A stretch of DNA of 64,000 nt from NCBI RefSeq assembly GCF_005771435.1, contig NZ_VANI01000001.1, positions 214,601 to 278,600 on the forward strand. The letters are read 5' to 3'. This stretch comes from Microbulbifer harenosus. GTDB taxonomy: Bacteria; Pseudomonadota; Gammaproteobacteria; Pseudomonadales; Cellvibrionaceae. Shown piece after piece: positions 37,008 through 45,576 of the stretch (position 1 is the first letter of the stretch; each line of letters begins with the position of its first letter). Position numbers and translations under genes: made by a program. The notes beneath the pieces were generated by a model. It worked only from the letters and a program-made list of their open reading frames with translations, did no database searches and was not told where the DNA came from.

Positions 37008-38222
37008 ATGGAAGCTGTAGAGAAAACAACAACTGAAGTGGAGCAGGCTGGCCAGAAGAAAGCCGCCAGAACAGCGCGCGCGATTTTGCGCAAACTGACG
37101 GCTGCTGGTGATGGCCGTAAACCGGCGTGGATAAAACGCCTGAGTGGCGCTACCGCTTTTGTGCTGCTGCCTCTGCTCGCGGTGAGCGCCTATTACCTGT
37201 TCTGGGTGTCAGACCGCTACGTGAGCACTACCCAGCTGATTGTGAAAGACAACAGCAGCAATCAGGGTATGTCGTCCTCTCTCGGCTTTCTGGTGCCGGG
37301 TATGGGGTCAGACAATCAGGATGCTTTTCTCGTGGTGAACTATATCCAGTCGCTGGATATGGCGCTGTACCTCGATGATACGTTGAAGCTGGCGGAGTAT
37401 TACAAAAGCGATCAATACGATGTATTTTCCCGCCTGGCGGCCGATGCGTCGCAAGAAGACTATCTGGAGTACTACCGCAGTCACATCGCCATTGGTCACG
37501 ACGAAACTTCCGGTATCATCACAATCGAGGTGCAGGCGTTCGAGCCGGAATTCGCGCGGCAACTGGTGGATACCGTGGTGCGCAAATCTGAAGATTTTGT
37601 TAACGCCATCAGTAACCAGCTCGCAGACAAACAGGTCTCGTTTGTGCGCAGTGAAATGGAGCTGGCACAGGCAAAACTGCGCACCAGCAAGCAAAACATT
37701 CTCGACTTCCAAAACCGCAATAACGTGGTCAGCCCCGAAGAGCTGACCAAGGGCATCAGCGCCATCATCCAGGGGCTGGAAGCAACGCTCGCGGAGCAGC
37801 GGGCTAAGCTCACCGCGGCAAAAACCTACCTGCACTCCGATTCCTCTCAGGTTGTCTCGCTGCAGGCGGAAATCAATTCCATCGAACAACAGATCGAGGC
37901 GGAGAAAGTGCGCCTTGTCGGTGTCTCTAAAGAGGGGGGGGAGGAGCGCCTCAATAGCCTCAATGCGCACTTCCAGAACCTACAGCTGGATCTCCAGTTT
38001 GCCATGGATGCGTACCAGGCATCTCTGACGGCGCTCGAAACCGCGCGTATGGAGGCCTCGGGCCGGCTCAAGCACCTGATGGTCATCAGTCAGCCCTCCG
38101 TGGCGGAGGAGGCGGAATACCCGCACAAGCTGTATAACCTGGCGAGCCTGGCTGTGATCCTGCTACTGCTCTATGGCATTGGCAGAATGCTGGTAGCCAG
38201 CATCCGCGACCATCGCGTGTGA
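37008..38222 (+). CDS. kpsE: Capsule export inner-membrane protein (KpsE/CtrB/BexC-like)
   Basis: This 404-residue polysaccharide co-polymerase family protein has membrane helices near residues 47-66 and 375-395. A large periplasmic coiled-coil domain lies between them (LAQAKLRTSKQNILDFQNRN region). It bridges the ABC transporter and the outer-membrane channel. The Lys/Arg-rich cytoplasmic N-terminus of about 45 residues is usual. The stop overlaps the possible GTG start of kpsD. Confidence 0.92.
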   Translation: MEAVEKTTTEVEQAGQKKAARTARAILRKLTAAGDGRKPAWIKRLSGATAFVLLPLLAVSAYYLFWVSDRYVSTTQLIVKDNSSNQGMSSSLGFLVPGMGSDNQDAFLVVNYIQSLDMALYLDDTLKLAEYYKSDQYDVFSRLAADASQEDYLEYYRSHIAIGHDETSGIITIEVQAFEPEFARQLVDTVVRKSEDFVNAISNQLADKQVSFVRSEMELAQAKLRTSKQNILDFQNRNNVVSPEELTKGISAIIQGLEATLAEQRAKLTAAKTYLHSDSSQVVSLQAEINSIEQQIEAEKVRLVGVSKEGGEERLNSLNAHFQNLQLDLQFAMDAYQASLTALETARMEASGRLKHLMVISQPSVAEEAEYPHKLYNLASLAVILLLLYGIGRMLVASIRDHRV

Positions 38223-38233
38223 GCACAGTAAAC

Positions 38234-39904
38234 ATGAAAAAAATGAAACTCCTGAAATCGACATCCGCTATGGCAAAACAATCATTCCGCAAAGGTAGGA
38301 TTTTCAGTCTGCTTGTTCTTTTGGGCCTGGCGTCTGGGGCCTGGGCGCTGGACACCCAGCAGCTGGATAAAGAGCGTCAACAGGTGAAGGCTGGCGATCA
38401 TCTGCCGGCGTTTGGTGAGTCTCTGTTCAAGGGTGCTTTCAAGGATCAACCGTTCCGCGGATTTAACGGCGGCTACCGCGTCACCGTTGGCGACCAGATT
38501 GCGCTGCAACTGTGGGGGGCCTACAGCTTTAACGCCGTGCTCACGGTAGACGCGCAGGGCAATATTTTTATCCCGGAGGTAGGGCCGGTCCATGTGGCGG
38601 GCGTCGATAACGGCGAGCTGAATAACTTTGTACTGCGCCATGTAAAGCGTGTGTTCAAGAATAATGTGCAGGCTTACGCCAATCTTGAAGCCAGCCAGCC
38701 GGTAAAAGTGTTCGTTACCGGTTACGTGAAAAGTCCCGGGCTGTACCCCGGATTTTCATCCGATTCCGTTCTGTACTACCTCGACAGTGCCGGCGGCATC
38801 AGTCGTGAGAGCGGCAGCTTTATCGACATCAAGGTCTTGCGGCAGGGCGAAGAACTCCAGCGTATAAACCTGTACAACTTTCTGGTAGACGGGCGGATGC
38901 CGGCACTGCAACTGCGCAATGGTGACTCCATTGTGGTGGGGCCGCGGCAGGGCTTTATCAGTATTGAGGGTGCGGTGCAGGAGTCCGGGCAGATTGAATT
39001 TATAGGCCCGACCACGCAGCTGGGTGAAATGCTGATGGTGGCAAAGCCTGATCCTCAGGCCAACTATGCGCGCATTACCCAGGTCATCGACGATGAACAG
39101 CAGGCGAGCTATATGCCGTTGCAGGAGGCCCTGCTCACGCCGTTGCACCCAGGTGCGCACGTTGAGCTGGTCAGCGACAGCGACATCAGCAGTATCTCGG
39201 TGCGGGTGAACGGTGAAGTCGATGGCCCGGCGGCTTATGTACTGCCATACGGCGCTACCCTGCAGGACCTGCTGGACAAGCTGCGCTACCGGGATAACGC
39301 GGATCCTTTCGCGATTCAGCTTTACCGCAAAAGTGTGGCAAAAAAACAGAAGGTCGCGCTGGAACGCTCACTGGATGCGCTGGAAATGGAGGCGCTTACC
39401 CGGCAGCCGACCACCACCTCCGATAAGGCCTCGATCAAAGATTCCGCGGCCATGATCCAGAACTTCATCGCCAAGGCGCGCAATGCCAAGCCTCGTGGGC
39501 AGGTTGTGCTGGCGAACAATACTAACGCCGGCGCCATGCTATTGGAGGATGGCGACGAGCTGGTAGTGCCGCTGCGCGCCTCTACCGTCTCTGTGGTGGG
39601 TGAGGTGATATTCCCCACTTCGCTGGTCTTTAACGAGCGCAATACCTTGGAAGATTACATCGAGCTGGCGGGTGGTTTTTCCAACAATGCCGATACCGAT
39701 GAGCTGGTGGTATTGCATCTGGACGGCACCATCAGCCGTATCAAGGAAAGCAAATTTGATAACCGCCTGAAAGGCGTCCTTCGCCCGGGCGATGAGATCA
39801 TGGTGATGCCAAAAATTCAGGCAAGTGAGTTACAGGTCACTAAAGACGTAACGGAAATTCTCTACCGTATTGCGGTGGGAACGGCGGCAGTACTCTCGTT
39901 CTGA
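38234..39904 (+). CDS. kpsD: Capsule export periplasmic/outer-membrane protein (KpsD-like)
   Basis: The 556-residue product has a signal peptide ending near GAWA, a polysaccharide-export domain with YRVTVGDQIALQLWGAYSFN, and SLBB-type domains with FVTGYVKSPGLYPGF and VSVVGEVIFPTSLVFN. It should form the exit path for the polymer, as Wza and KpsD do. ATG 38234 gives a clean signal peptide; GTG 38219, overlapping kpsE, is an alternative. The four kps genes are contiguous; no kpsC, kpsS or kpsF homologue is in the window. Confidence 0.9.
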   Translation: MKKMKLLKSTSAMAKQSFRKGRIFSLLVLLGLASGAWALDTQQLDKERQQVKAGDHLPAFGESLFKGAFKDQPFRGFNGGYRVTVGDQIALQLWGAYSFNAVLTVDAQGNIFIPEVGPVHVAGVDNGELNNFVLRHVKRVFKNNVQAYANLEASQPVKVFVTGYVKSPGLYPGFSSDSVLYYLDSAGGISRESGSFIDIKVLRQGEELQRINLYNFLVDGRMPALQLRNGDSIVVGPRQGFISIEGAVQESGQIEFIGPTTQLGEMLMVAKPDPQANYARITQVIDDEQQASYMPLQEALLTPLHPGAHVELVSDSDISSISVRVNGEVDGPAAYVLPYGATLQDLLDKLRYRDNADPFAIQLYRKSVAKKQKVALERSLDALEMEALTRQPTTTSDKASIKDSAAMIQNFIAKARNAKPRGQVVLANNTNAGAMLLEDGDELVVPLRASTVSVVGEVIFPTSLVFNERNTLEDYIELAGGFSNNADTDELVVLHLDGTISRIKESKFDNRLKGVLRPGDEIMVMPKIQASELQVTKDVTEILYRIAVGTAAVLSF

Positions 39905-40068
39905 AAATGACGTTCTGAAAATGAAAATTCGCGCGGCCAGGTAAATTCTGGCCGCTCGTAAGCGCAGTAAAAATTGATGTGGCAAAGTGCGCACGAAAGG
40001 TGAACTTGGCCTCAAACTTGCTGAGCAGTGTTAGGCCAAATTTAAGCAAAGTGTAATTGGGGGAGTGA

Positions 40069-40983
40069 ATGAAAACAGGGAATGCGTCACGAAAGGGAAT
40101 AATTCTTGCCGGCGGCTCCGGCACCCGCCTGTACCCGCTCACCAAAGGGGTGAGCAAGCAGCTGATGGCGGTGTACGACAAGCCGATGATCTACTACCCA
40201 CTCACTACACTGATGATGGCGGGTATCCGCGATATCCTCATTATCACCACACCGGAAGAGCAGCCGCTGTTTCGGAAGTTGCTGGAAGACGGCAGCCAGT
40301 GGGGTATCAACCTTTCCTATGCCGTGCAGCCCTCGCCGGATGGCCTGGCGCAGGCATTCCTGATCGGCCGCGAACATGTGGGCAACAACCCCAGCGCGCT
40401 GGTGTTGGGCGATAACATTTACTACGCCGAGCACTTTACCGAAACACTGAAGCGTGCAGATCAGCGCGCCGAGGGCGCAACGGTTTTCGGTTACCACGTG
40501 GCAGACCCGCGCGCCTACGGCGTGGCGGAATTCGACAGCACCGGCAAGGTCATCAGCATCGAAGAAAAGCCGGCGCAACCAAAATCCAACTACGCCGTTA
40601 CCGGTTTGTACTTTTACGACAACCAGGTATGCGACCTGGCGCGGGAGATCAAACCGAGCCCCCGCGGCGAGTTGGAAATTACCGATCTCAATCGCGTGTA
40701 CCTGGAGCGGGAACTGCTCAACGTGGAATTGATGGGCCGCGGCTCCGCCTGGCTCGACACCGGTACCCACGACAACCTGCTGGAAGCAGCACAATTTGTA
40801 CAGACCATCGAGCGCCGCCAGGGCCTGAAGATCGCATGCCCGGAAGAAGTCGCCTTCCGCAAAGGTTTTATCGACGCAGAAGCACTGGAAAAACAGGCCC
40901 AACCGCTTATGAAAAGCGGCTACGGCGAATACCTGATGCAGATTCTCGCCGAGTCCAAGACCGACCACCGCTTCACCCGCTAA
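40069..40983 (+). CDS. rmlA: Glucose-1-phosphate thymidylyltransferase RmlA
   Basis: RmlA makes dTDP-glucose, the first step to dTDP-L-rhamnose. The 304-residue product has [20 protein letters not shown] and [11 protein letters not shown] near the N-terminus and GDNIYY further on, all typical. Length is normal. A 164-bp gap separates it from kpsD, and a GGAGCCTGC repeat lies in the gap after it. Confidence 0.96.
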   Translation: MKTGNASRKGIILAGGSGTRLYPLTKGVSKQLMAVYDKPMIYYPLTTLMMAGIRDILIITTPEEQPLFRKLLEDGSQWGINLSYAVQPSPDGLAQAFLIGREHVGNNPSALVLGDNIYYAEHFTETLKRADQRAEGATVFGYHVADPRAYGVAEFDSTGKVISIEEKPAQPKSNYAVTGLYFYDNQVCDLAREIKPSPRGELEITDLNRVYLERELLNVELMGRGSAWLDTGTHDNLLEAAQFVQTIERRQGLKIACPEEVAFRKGFIDAEALEKQAQPLMKSGYGEYLMQILAESKTDHRFTR

Positions 40984-41003
40984 GCCCGGACGCCACCACC
41001 GCC

Positions 41004-41028
41004 TGTAGGAGCCTGCCTGCAGGCGAAC
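41004..41028 (+). repeat. GGAGCCTGC-family repeat between rmlA and rmlC
   Basis: One full copy of the 24-base intergenic repeat lies 20 bases after the rmlA stop. It has the same orientation as the copies after gltX and the copies further along the rml genes. Confidence 0.85.
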
Positions 41029-41110
41029 CAACCGTAGGTTGCGCAAAAAAGCAAAGCGACGTGCCCAACAAACAAACCCCGGGCACCAGAAACACCAAGT
41101 TGAAATACCA

Positions 41111-41659
41111 ATGAACGTAATAGAAACAAAAATCCCCGACGTAAAAATCCTCGAACCCAAAGTCTTCGGCGACGAACGCGGCTTCTTCCTGGAAACCTAC
41201 CGTCAGGATTTTTTCAACCGCGAGTGCGCCGAGCGCACCTTCGTACAAGACAACCACAGCAAATCCAGCCTGGGAATCCTGCGCGGCCTCCACTACCAGA
41301 CCCAGAACACCCAGGGCAAACTCGTGCGCGTTACCGCCGGTGAGGTGTTTGATGTAGCCGTAGACCTACGCAAAAGCTCCCCCACCTTTGGCCAGTGGGT
41401 GGGCGTGCTGCTGAACGAAGACAACAAGCGTCAACTGTGGGTGCCGGAAGGCTTCGCCCACGGCTTCTACGTCACCAGCAAATACGCCGAGTTCGTATAC
41501 AAGTGCACCGACTACTACGCCCCAGAACACGAACACTCCCTGCGCTGGGACGACCCGGCAATCGGTATTGAATGGCCCCTGGTCAACGGCGAGCAACCAA
41601 AACTCTCCGCCAAAGACGCCGAAGGCAAATTACTAAAAGACGCCACCGTCTTCAGTTGA
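41111..41659 (+). CDS. rmlC: dTDP-4-dehydrorhamnose 3,5-epimerase RmlC
   Basis: This 182-residue cupin epimerises the 4-keto sugar. It has FGDERGFFLETYRQDFF, GILRGLHYQ with the catalytic His, and PEGFAHGFYVTS. The frame opens at 41039 but that part is Lys/Gln-rich and not family-like, so ATG 41111 is the start. It is third in the rhamnose pathway and second in gene order (A-C-D-B). Confidence 0.95.
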   Translation: MNVIETKIPDVKILEPKVFGDERGFFLETYRQDFFNRECAERTFVQDNHSKSSLGILRGLHYQTQNTQGKLVRVTAGEVFDVAVDLRKSSPTFGQWVGVLLNEDNKRQLWVPEGFAHGFYVTSKYAEFVYKCTDYYAPEHEHSLRWDDPAIGIEWPLVNGEQPKLSAKDAEGKLLKDATVFS

Positions 41660-41669
41660 GCCCACTCCC

Positions 41670-41767
41670 GTAGGAGCCTGCCTGCAGGCGAACCACCCCG
41701 GGACCGCCGAGCCCTAGCTCGGCAAAAAACAAACAAATTACCCGTAGGAGCCTGCTTGCAGGCGAAC
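41670..41767 (+). repeat. Two GGAGCCTGC-family repeats between rmlC and rmlD
   Basis: Copies lie at about 41670-41693 and 41744-41767, same orientation, 74 bases apart. The second ends 18 bases before the rmlD start. Confidence 0.85.
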
Positions 41768-41784
41768 CCACAAGCGCAGAAAAA

Positions 41785-42645
41785 ATGAAAATCCTGATTA
41801 CCGGCAAAAACGGCCAACTGGGCCAGCAACTACAAAAGCAAGCCTCGTCCGATATTATTGTTATCGCCCACGGCCGCGAAACCTTAAATATCGCAGACAA
41901 AGAGCAAGTGTTTGCAGTACTGAAAGAGGAAAAGCCTGATACCGTAATCAACGCCGCCGCCTACACCGCCGTAGACAAAGCGGAAACTGATGCGGATCAG
42001 GCCAACGCCATCAACGCCCAGGGCCCGGAAAACCTCGCACTGGCCTGCCGCGAACTGGGCATCCGTCTGATCCACGTCTCCACCGACTTCGTGTTCAACG
42101 GCAAACAATCCCATCCCTACCAACCGCAAGACCAACGCCAACCACTGGGTGTGTATGGCGAGAGTAAAGCCCGCGGTGAAAAAGCGGTAGAAGCCGTCCT
42201 CCCGGAAGCAATCATCGTGCGCACCGCCTGGGTATACGATCGCGAAGGCGGCAATTTCGTAAATACCATGCTGCGCCTGATGAACGAGCGCGAGCAACTC
42301 GGCGTAGTGGCAGACCAGGTTGGCACACCCACCTGGGCCGGCACACTGGCGCAGGCCCTGTTCGCCCTGGCAAAAAATCCCGAGGCCAAAGGCATCTACC
42401 ACTGCACCGATGCCGGTGCCGCCAGCTGGTACGACTTCGCCGTCGCCATATTCGAAGAAGGCAAAGCCGCAAACCTGTTACCTCAGGAAAAACAGGTGCA
42501 GATCAAGCCCATCGCCACCAGCGACTACCCAACCCCCGCCACCCGCCCGCACTACAGCGTGCTGGACAAAACCCGGCTGGCAAAAGAAACAGGGCTCGAA
42601 TTAACCCACTGGCGCCAAGTCCTAAGAAAAGTCCTGACACAGTAA
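41785..42645 (+). CDS. rmlD: dTDP-4-dehydrorhamnose reductase RmlD
   Basis: RmlD completes dTDP-L-rhamnose. The 286-residue short-chain dehydrogenase has the Rossmann loop GKNGQLGQQL (residues 7-16), STDFVFNGKQSHPY and the catalytic YGESKARGE. Length is normal. Like its rml neighbours, it favours C-ending and A-ending codons more than the flagellar genes do. Confidence 0.95.
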   Translation: MKILITGKNGQLGQQLQKQASSDIIVIAHGRETLNIADKEQVFAVLKEEKPDTVINAAAYTAVDKAETDADQANAINAQGPENLALACRELGIRLIHVSTDFVFNGKQSHPYQPQDQRQPLGVYGESKARGEKAVEAVLPEAIIVRTAWVYDREGGNFVNTMLRLMNEREQLGVVADQVGTPTWAGTLAQALFALAKNPEAKGIYHCTDAGAASWYDFAVAIFEEGKAANLLPQEKQVQIKPIATSDYPTPATRPHYSVLDKTRLAKETGLELTHWRQVLRKVLTQ

Positions 42646-42671
42646 CCAGACAAAATACGCACCGGCACCCA

Positions 42672-42696
42672 TGTAGGAGCCTGCCTGCAGGCGAAC
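42672..42696 (+). repeat. GGAGCCTGC-family repeat after rmlD
   Basis: A single copy lies 27 bases after the rmlD stop, again in the direct orientation. It is followed after 71 bases by a different, tandem repeat. Confidence 0.85.
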
Positions 42697-42767
42697 CCAA
42701 AAACGCCGCACAAGCTCCACAACCCAACCGCCGGCAACACCAAGCCCCCGCTTGGCACATAAGACGC

Positions 42768-42934
42768 GTCATTCCGGCGAATGCCGGAATCCAGGAAAAA
42801 ATTTACCAAACACCGTCACTCCGGCGCAGGCCGGAGTCCAGAGAAAAAATTACTAAGCCCGTCATTCCAGCACAGGCCGGAATCCAGGCAAAAAATTACT
42901 AAGCATCGTCATTCCGGCGCAGGCCGGAATCCAG
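42768..42934 (+). repeat. Four-unit tandem array of a 47-bp palindrome-containing repeat
   Basis: Units begin at 42768, 42815, 42861 and 42908, a period of 46-47 bases. Each has a 27-base core GTCATTCCGGCG..GGCCGGAATCCAG that is palindromic (ATTCCGGC / GCCGGAAT). A 19-20-base linker rich in A (AAAAAATTACTAAGC) is also conserved. Unit 2 carries compensating changes ACTCCGGC/GCCGGAGT, which preserves pairing. The array ends 18 bases before the rmlB start. Confidence 0.88.
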
Positions 42935-42952
42935 ACCAACGGAACGAAAACA

Positions 42953-44056
42953 ATGAACAACTTACTGGTAACAGGCGGCGCCGGCTTTATCGGCGCCAAC
43001 TTCGTCCACTACTGGATGAAAACCTACCCACAAGACAAAGTCGTCGTGCTGGATGCACTTACCTACGCCGGCAACAAAGCCAACCTCGACCCGGTAGCAG
43101 AAAACCCCAACTTCGTGTTCTGCCACGGCAATATCTGTGATACCGCCCTGGTAGAAACCCTGCTGAAAGAACACCGTATCGACACCCTGGTGCACTTCGC
43201 CGCAGAGAGCCACGTGGACCGCTCCATCACTGGTCCGGATGCTTTTATTGAAACCAACATCATCGGCACCCACAGCCTGCTCAAAGCCGCCAAAAAAATC
43301 TGGCTGGATGAAGGTCTCAATAAAGAAAACCATCGCTTCCACCACGTCTCCACAGACGAGGTGTACGGCACTCTAGGGCCCAATGACCCCGCATTCAGCG
43401 AGACCACGCCCTACGCACCAAACAGCCCATATTCCGCCAGTAAGGCCGCATCAGACCACCTGGTGCGCGCCTACCACCACACCTATGGCCTGAACGTAAC
43501 CACCAGTAATTGCTCCAACAATTACGGACCTTACCACTTCCCGGAAAAACTCATTCCACTAGTGATTACCAATATTCTGCACGACAAGCCGCTGCCAATT
43601 TATGGCGACGGCCAGCAGATCCGTGACTGGTTGTATGTGGAAGATCACGCGCGTGGAATTGATCTGGTGATAAGAAAAGGACGCCTGGGCGAGTGTTACA
43701 ACATTGGCGGCATCAACGAATGGGCCAATATTGATATCGTCAAACTAATCTGTGGGTTGATGGACAAAGCGTTTGCGGAGAATCCAGAGCTGGCAGAACG
43801 CTTCCCGCAAGCCACTCAGGCCAAGTCGGGTAAGTCTGTAGATTTGATTGCCTATGTAAAAGATCGCGCTGGCCATGATCGGCGGTACGCCATCGATCCA
43901 TCCCGCTCCAATAAAGAGCTCGGCTACCAGCCCGCAGAAACCTTTGACAGCGGTATTGCCAAGACCGTGCAGTGGTTTCTTGAGAATGAAATTTGGTGGT
44001 CATCTGTGATGGATGGCAGCTACCAGGATTGGGTAAAAACACAATACGAAGTCTGA
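42953..44056 (+). CDS. rmlB: dTDP-glucose 4,6-dehydratase RmlB
   Basis: RmlB makes the 4-keto-6-deoxy intermediate. The 367-residue product has GGAGFIGANFVHYW (residues 8-21), HFAAESHVDRSI, VSTDEVYGTLG and the catalytic YSASKAASDHLVRAY. In many operons rmlB is first; here it is last, after the repeats. manC follows after 18 bases. Confidence 0.96.
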   Translation: MNNLLVTGGAGFIGANFVHYWMKTYPQDKVVVLDALTYAGNKANLDPVAENPNFVFCHGNICDTALVETLLKEHRIDTLVHFAAESHVDRSITGPDAFIETNIIGTHSLLKAAKKIWLDEGLNKENHRFHHVSTDEVYGTLGPNDPAFSETTPYAPNSPYSASKAASDHLVRAYHHTYGLNVTTSNCSNNYGPYHFPEKLIPLVITNILHDKPLPIYGDGQQIRDWLYVEDHARGIDLVIRKGRLGECYNIGGINEWANIDIVKLICGLMDKAFAENPELAERFPQATQAKSGKSVDLIAYVKDRAGHDRRYAIDPSRSNKELGYQPAETFDSGIAKTVQWFLENEIWWSSVMDGSYQDWVKTQYEV

Positions 44057-44074
44057 AATACAGAGGGATTTGAC

Positions 44075-45475
44075 GTGGAGGGAAAAATCACACCAGTGAT
44101 CATGGCTGGCGGCACCGGTAGCCGCCTTTGGCCAGCATCAAGGCAGCTGATGCCGAAACAATTCCTCAACTTACTTGGGGAACAGTCAATGCTGGTTGAG
44201 ACACTTGCCAGATTGGAGGGCATGGATTGCAATGACCCCATCATTATTTGCAACGAGGAGCACCGGTTTCTCGCTGCAGAGGCGATGAGGCAATGTGGCC
44301 AGCACGAAGCAAAAATAATCCTGGAGCCGGAAGGCCGTAATACCGCACCGGCGATTGCACTCGCGGCTCTCGTTTCCGAACCGGACGAATTGCTCCTTGT
44401 GCTTGCCGCAGATCATGTCATCCAGGATAGAGAGGCATTTCAGCAGGCGGTTATTACCGCACAGAACTTTGCTGCGGAAGGAAATTTAGTCGCCTTTGGG
44501 GTGGTGCCCCGATCTGCACATACGGGATACGGGTATATAAAAGCCGAATCCATCCACCAGCCATCTGCTATAAAGCAATTCGTAGAAAAGCCTTCTGCTG
44601 AGGTGGCCGAAGAATACTTTGCAAGTCGCGAATACTTTTGGAACAGTGGAATGTTCGCTTTTCGTGCGGATAGTTATATCGCGGAATTACAGCAGTATAG
44701 AAACGATATTCTCACTTCCTGCAAAAATGCCATGGCGTGCGCAGTAAATGATCAGCTGTTTGTGCGGCCAGATAAAGCAATTTTTTCAGCCTGTTCCGAT
44801 GTGTCGATCGATTACGCCGTCATGGAGCAAACGGAAAAGGCCATCGTCGTACCAATGGATGCGCAATGGAGTGATGTGGGGTGCTGGGCGAGCCTTTGGG
44901 ATGTTAGTGCAAAAGATGACTCTGGAAATGTACTAAATGGGGATGTTATTGCGCAAGATACCAAGAACTGCTACATCGATGCCGGTCAGCAACTAGTCGC
45001 GACCGTAGGGCTCGATAATATCGTCGTGGTCCAGACAAAAGATACACTGTTAGTCGCTTGCAAAAACCAAGTGCAGAGTATTAAGAAGATCGTCACCCAG
45101 TTAAAAGCAAGCGGCCGGAGAGAGAGCTTGCACGATAGAGAAGTATACCGGCCCTGGGGGAAGTACGATTCGATAGACTTTGGTGAGCGTGATCAGGTAA
45201 AGCGTATTACCGTAAACCCTGGGGCGAAGCTCTCTGTTCAGATGCATCACCACCGAGCGGAGCACTGGGTCGTTGTTTCTGGAACGGCACGGGTAACGGT
45301 AGGGGAGAAAACATCCCTGATCAGTGAGAACGAATCTACCTATATCCCGATTGGTGTAGTGCATTGTCTGGAAAATCCCGGTCGAATTCCTCTCGAGATG
45401 ATCGAAGTTCAAACAGGCTCATATCTTGGTGAAGATGACATTGTCCGGTTCGAGGATCAGTACGGCCGCGTCTAG
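44075..45475 (+). CDS. manC: Mannose-1-phosphate guanylyltransferase/mannose-6-phosphate isomerase
   Basis: This 466-residue bifunctional type II enzyme makes GDP-mannose. The N-terminal nucleotidyltransferase domain has MAGGTGSRLWPASRQLMPKQ (residues about 10-29) and FVEKPSAEVAEEYF. The C-terminal cupin isomerase domain has VQMHHHRAEHWVVVSGTARV. The start is GTG 44075 after an AGAGGGATT ribosome-binding site. It supplies a second sugar donor for the locus beside dTDP-rhamnose. Confidence 0.95.
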   Translation: MEGKITPVIMAGGTGSRLWPASRQLMPKQFLNLLGEQSMLVETLARLEGMDCNDPIIICNEEHRFLAAEAMRQCGQHEAKIILEPEGRNTAPAIALAALVSEPDELLLVLAADHVIQDREAFQQAVITAQNFAAEGNLVAFGVVPRSAHTGYGYIKAESIHQPSAIKQFVEKPSAEVAEEYFASREYFWNSGMFAFRADSYIAELQQYRNDILTSCKNAMACAVNDQLFVRPDKAIFSACSDVSIDYAVMEQTEKAIVVPMDAQWSDVGCWASLWDVSAKDDSGNVLNGDVIAQDTKNCYIDAGQQLVATVGLDNIVVVQTKDTLLVACKNQVQSIKKIVTQLKASGRRESLHDREVYRPWGKYDSIDFGERDQVKRITVNPGAKLSVQMHHHRAEHWVVVSGTARVTVGEKTSLISENESTYIPIGVVHCLENPGRIPLEMIEVQTGSYLGEDDIVRFEDQYGRV

Positions 45476-45576
45476 TCTGTCGGTGTCATAGTAAGACATA
45501 TCCGTAGCTACAGCACATTTCGACATGACTGCCGTGGCTTACAACAAAATTGGAAATTTGAGATGGGGTGCTCGAT

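Noticed and set aside
42768..42934. Possible CRISPR array
   Set aside because: Spacing is regular, but the linkers between units are themselves conserved and there are no unique spacers or cas genes.
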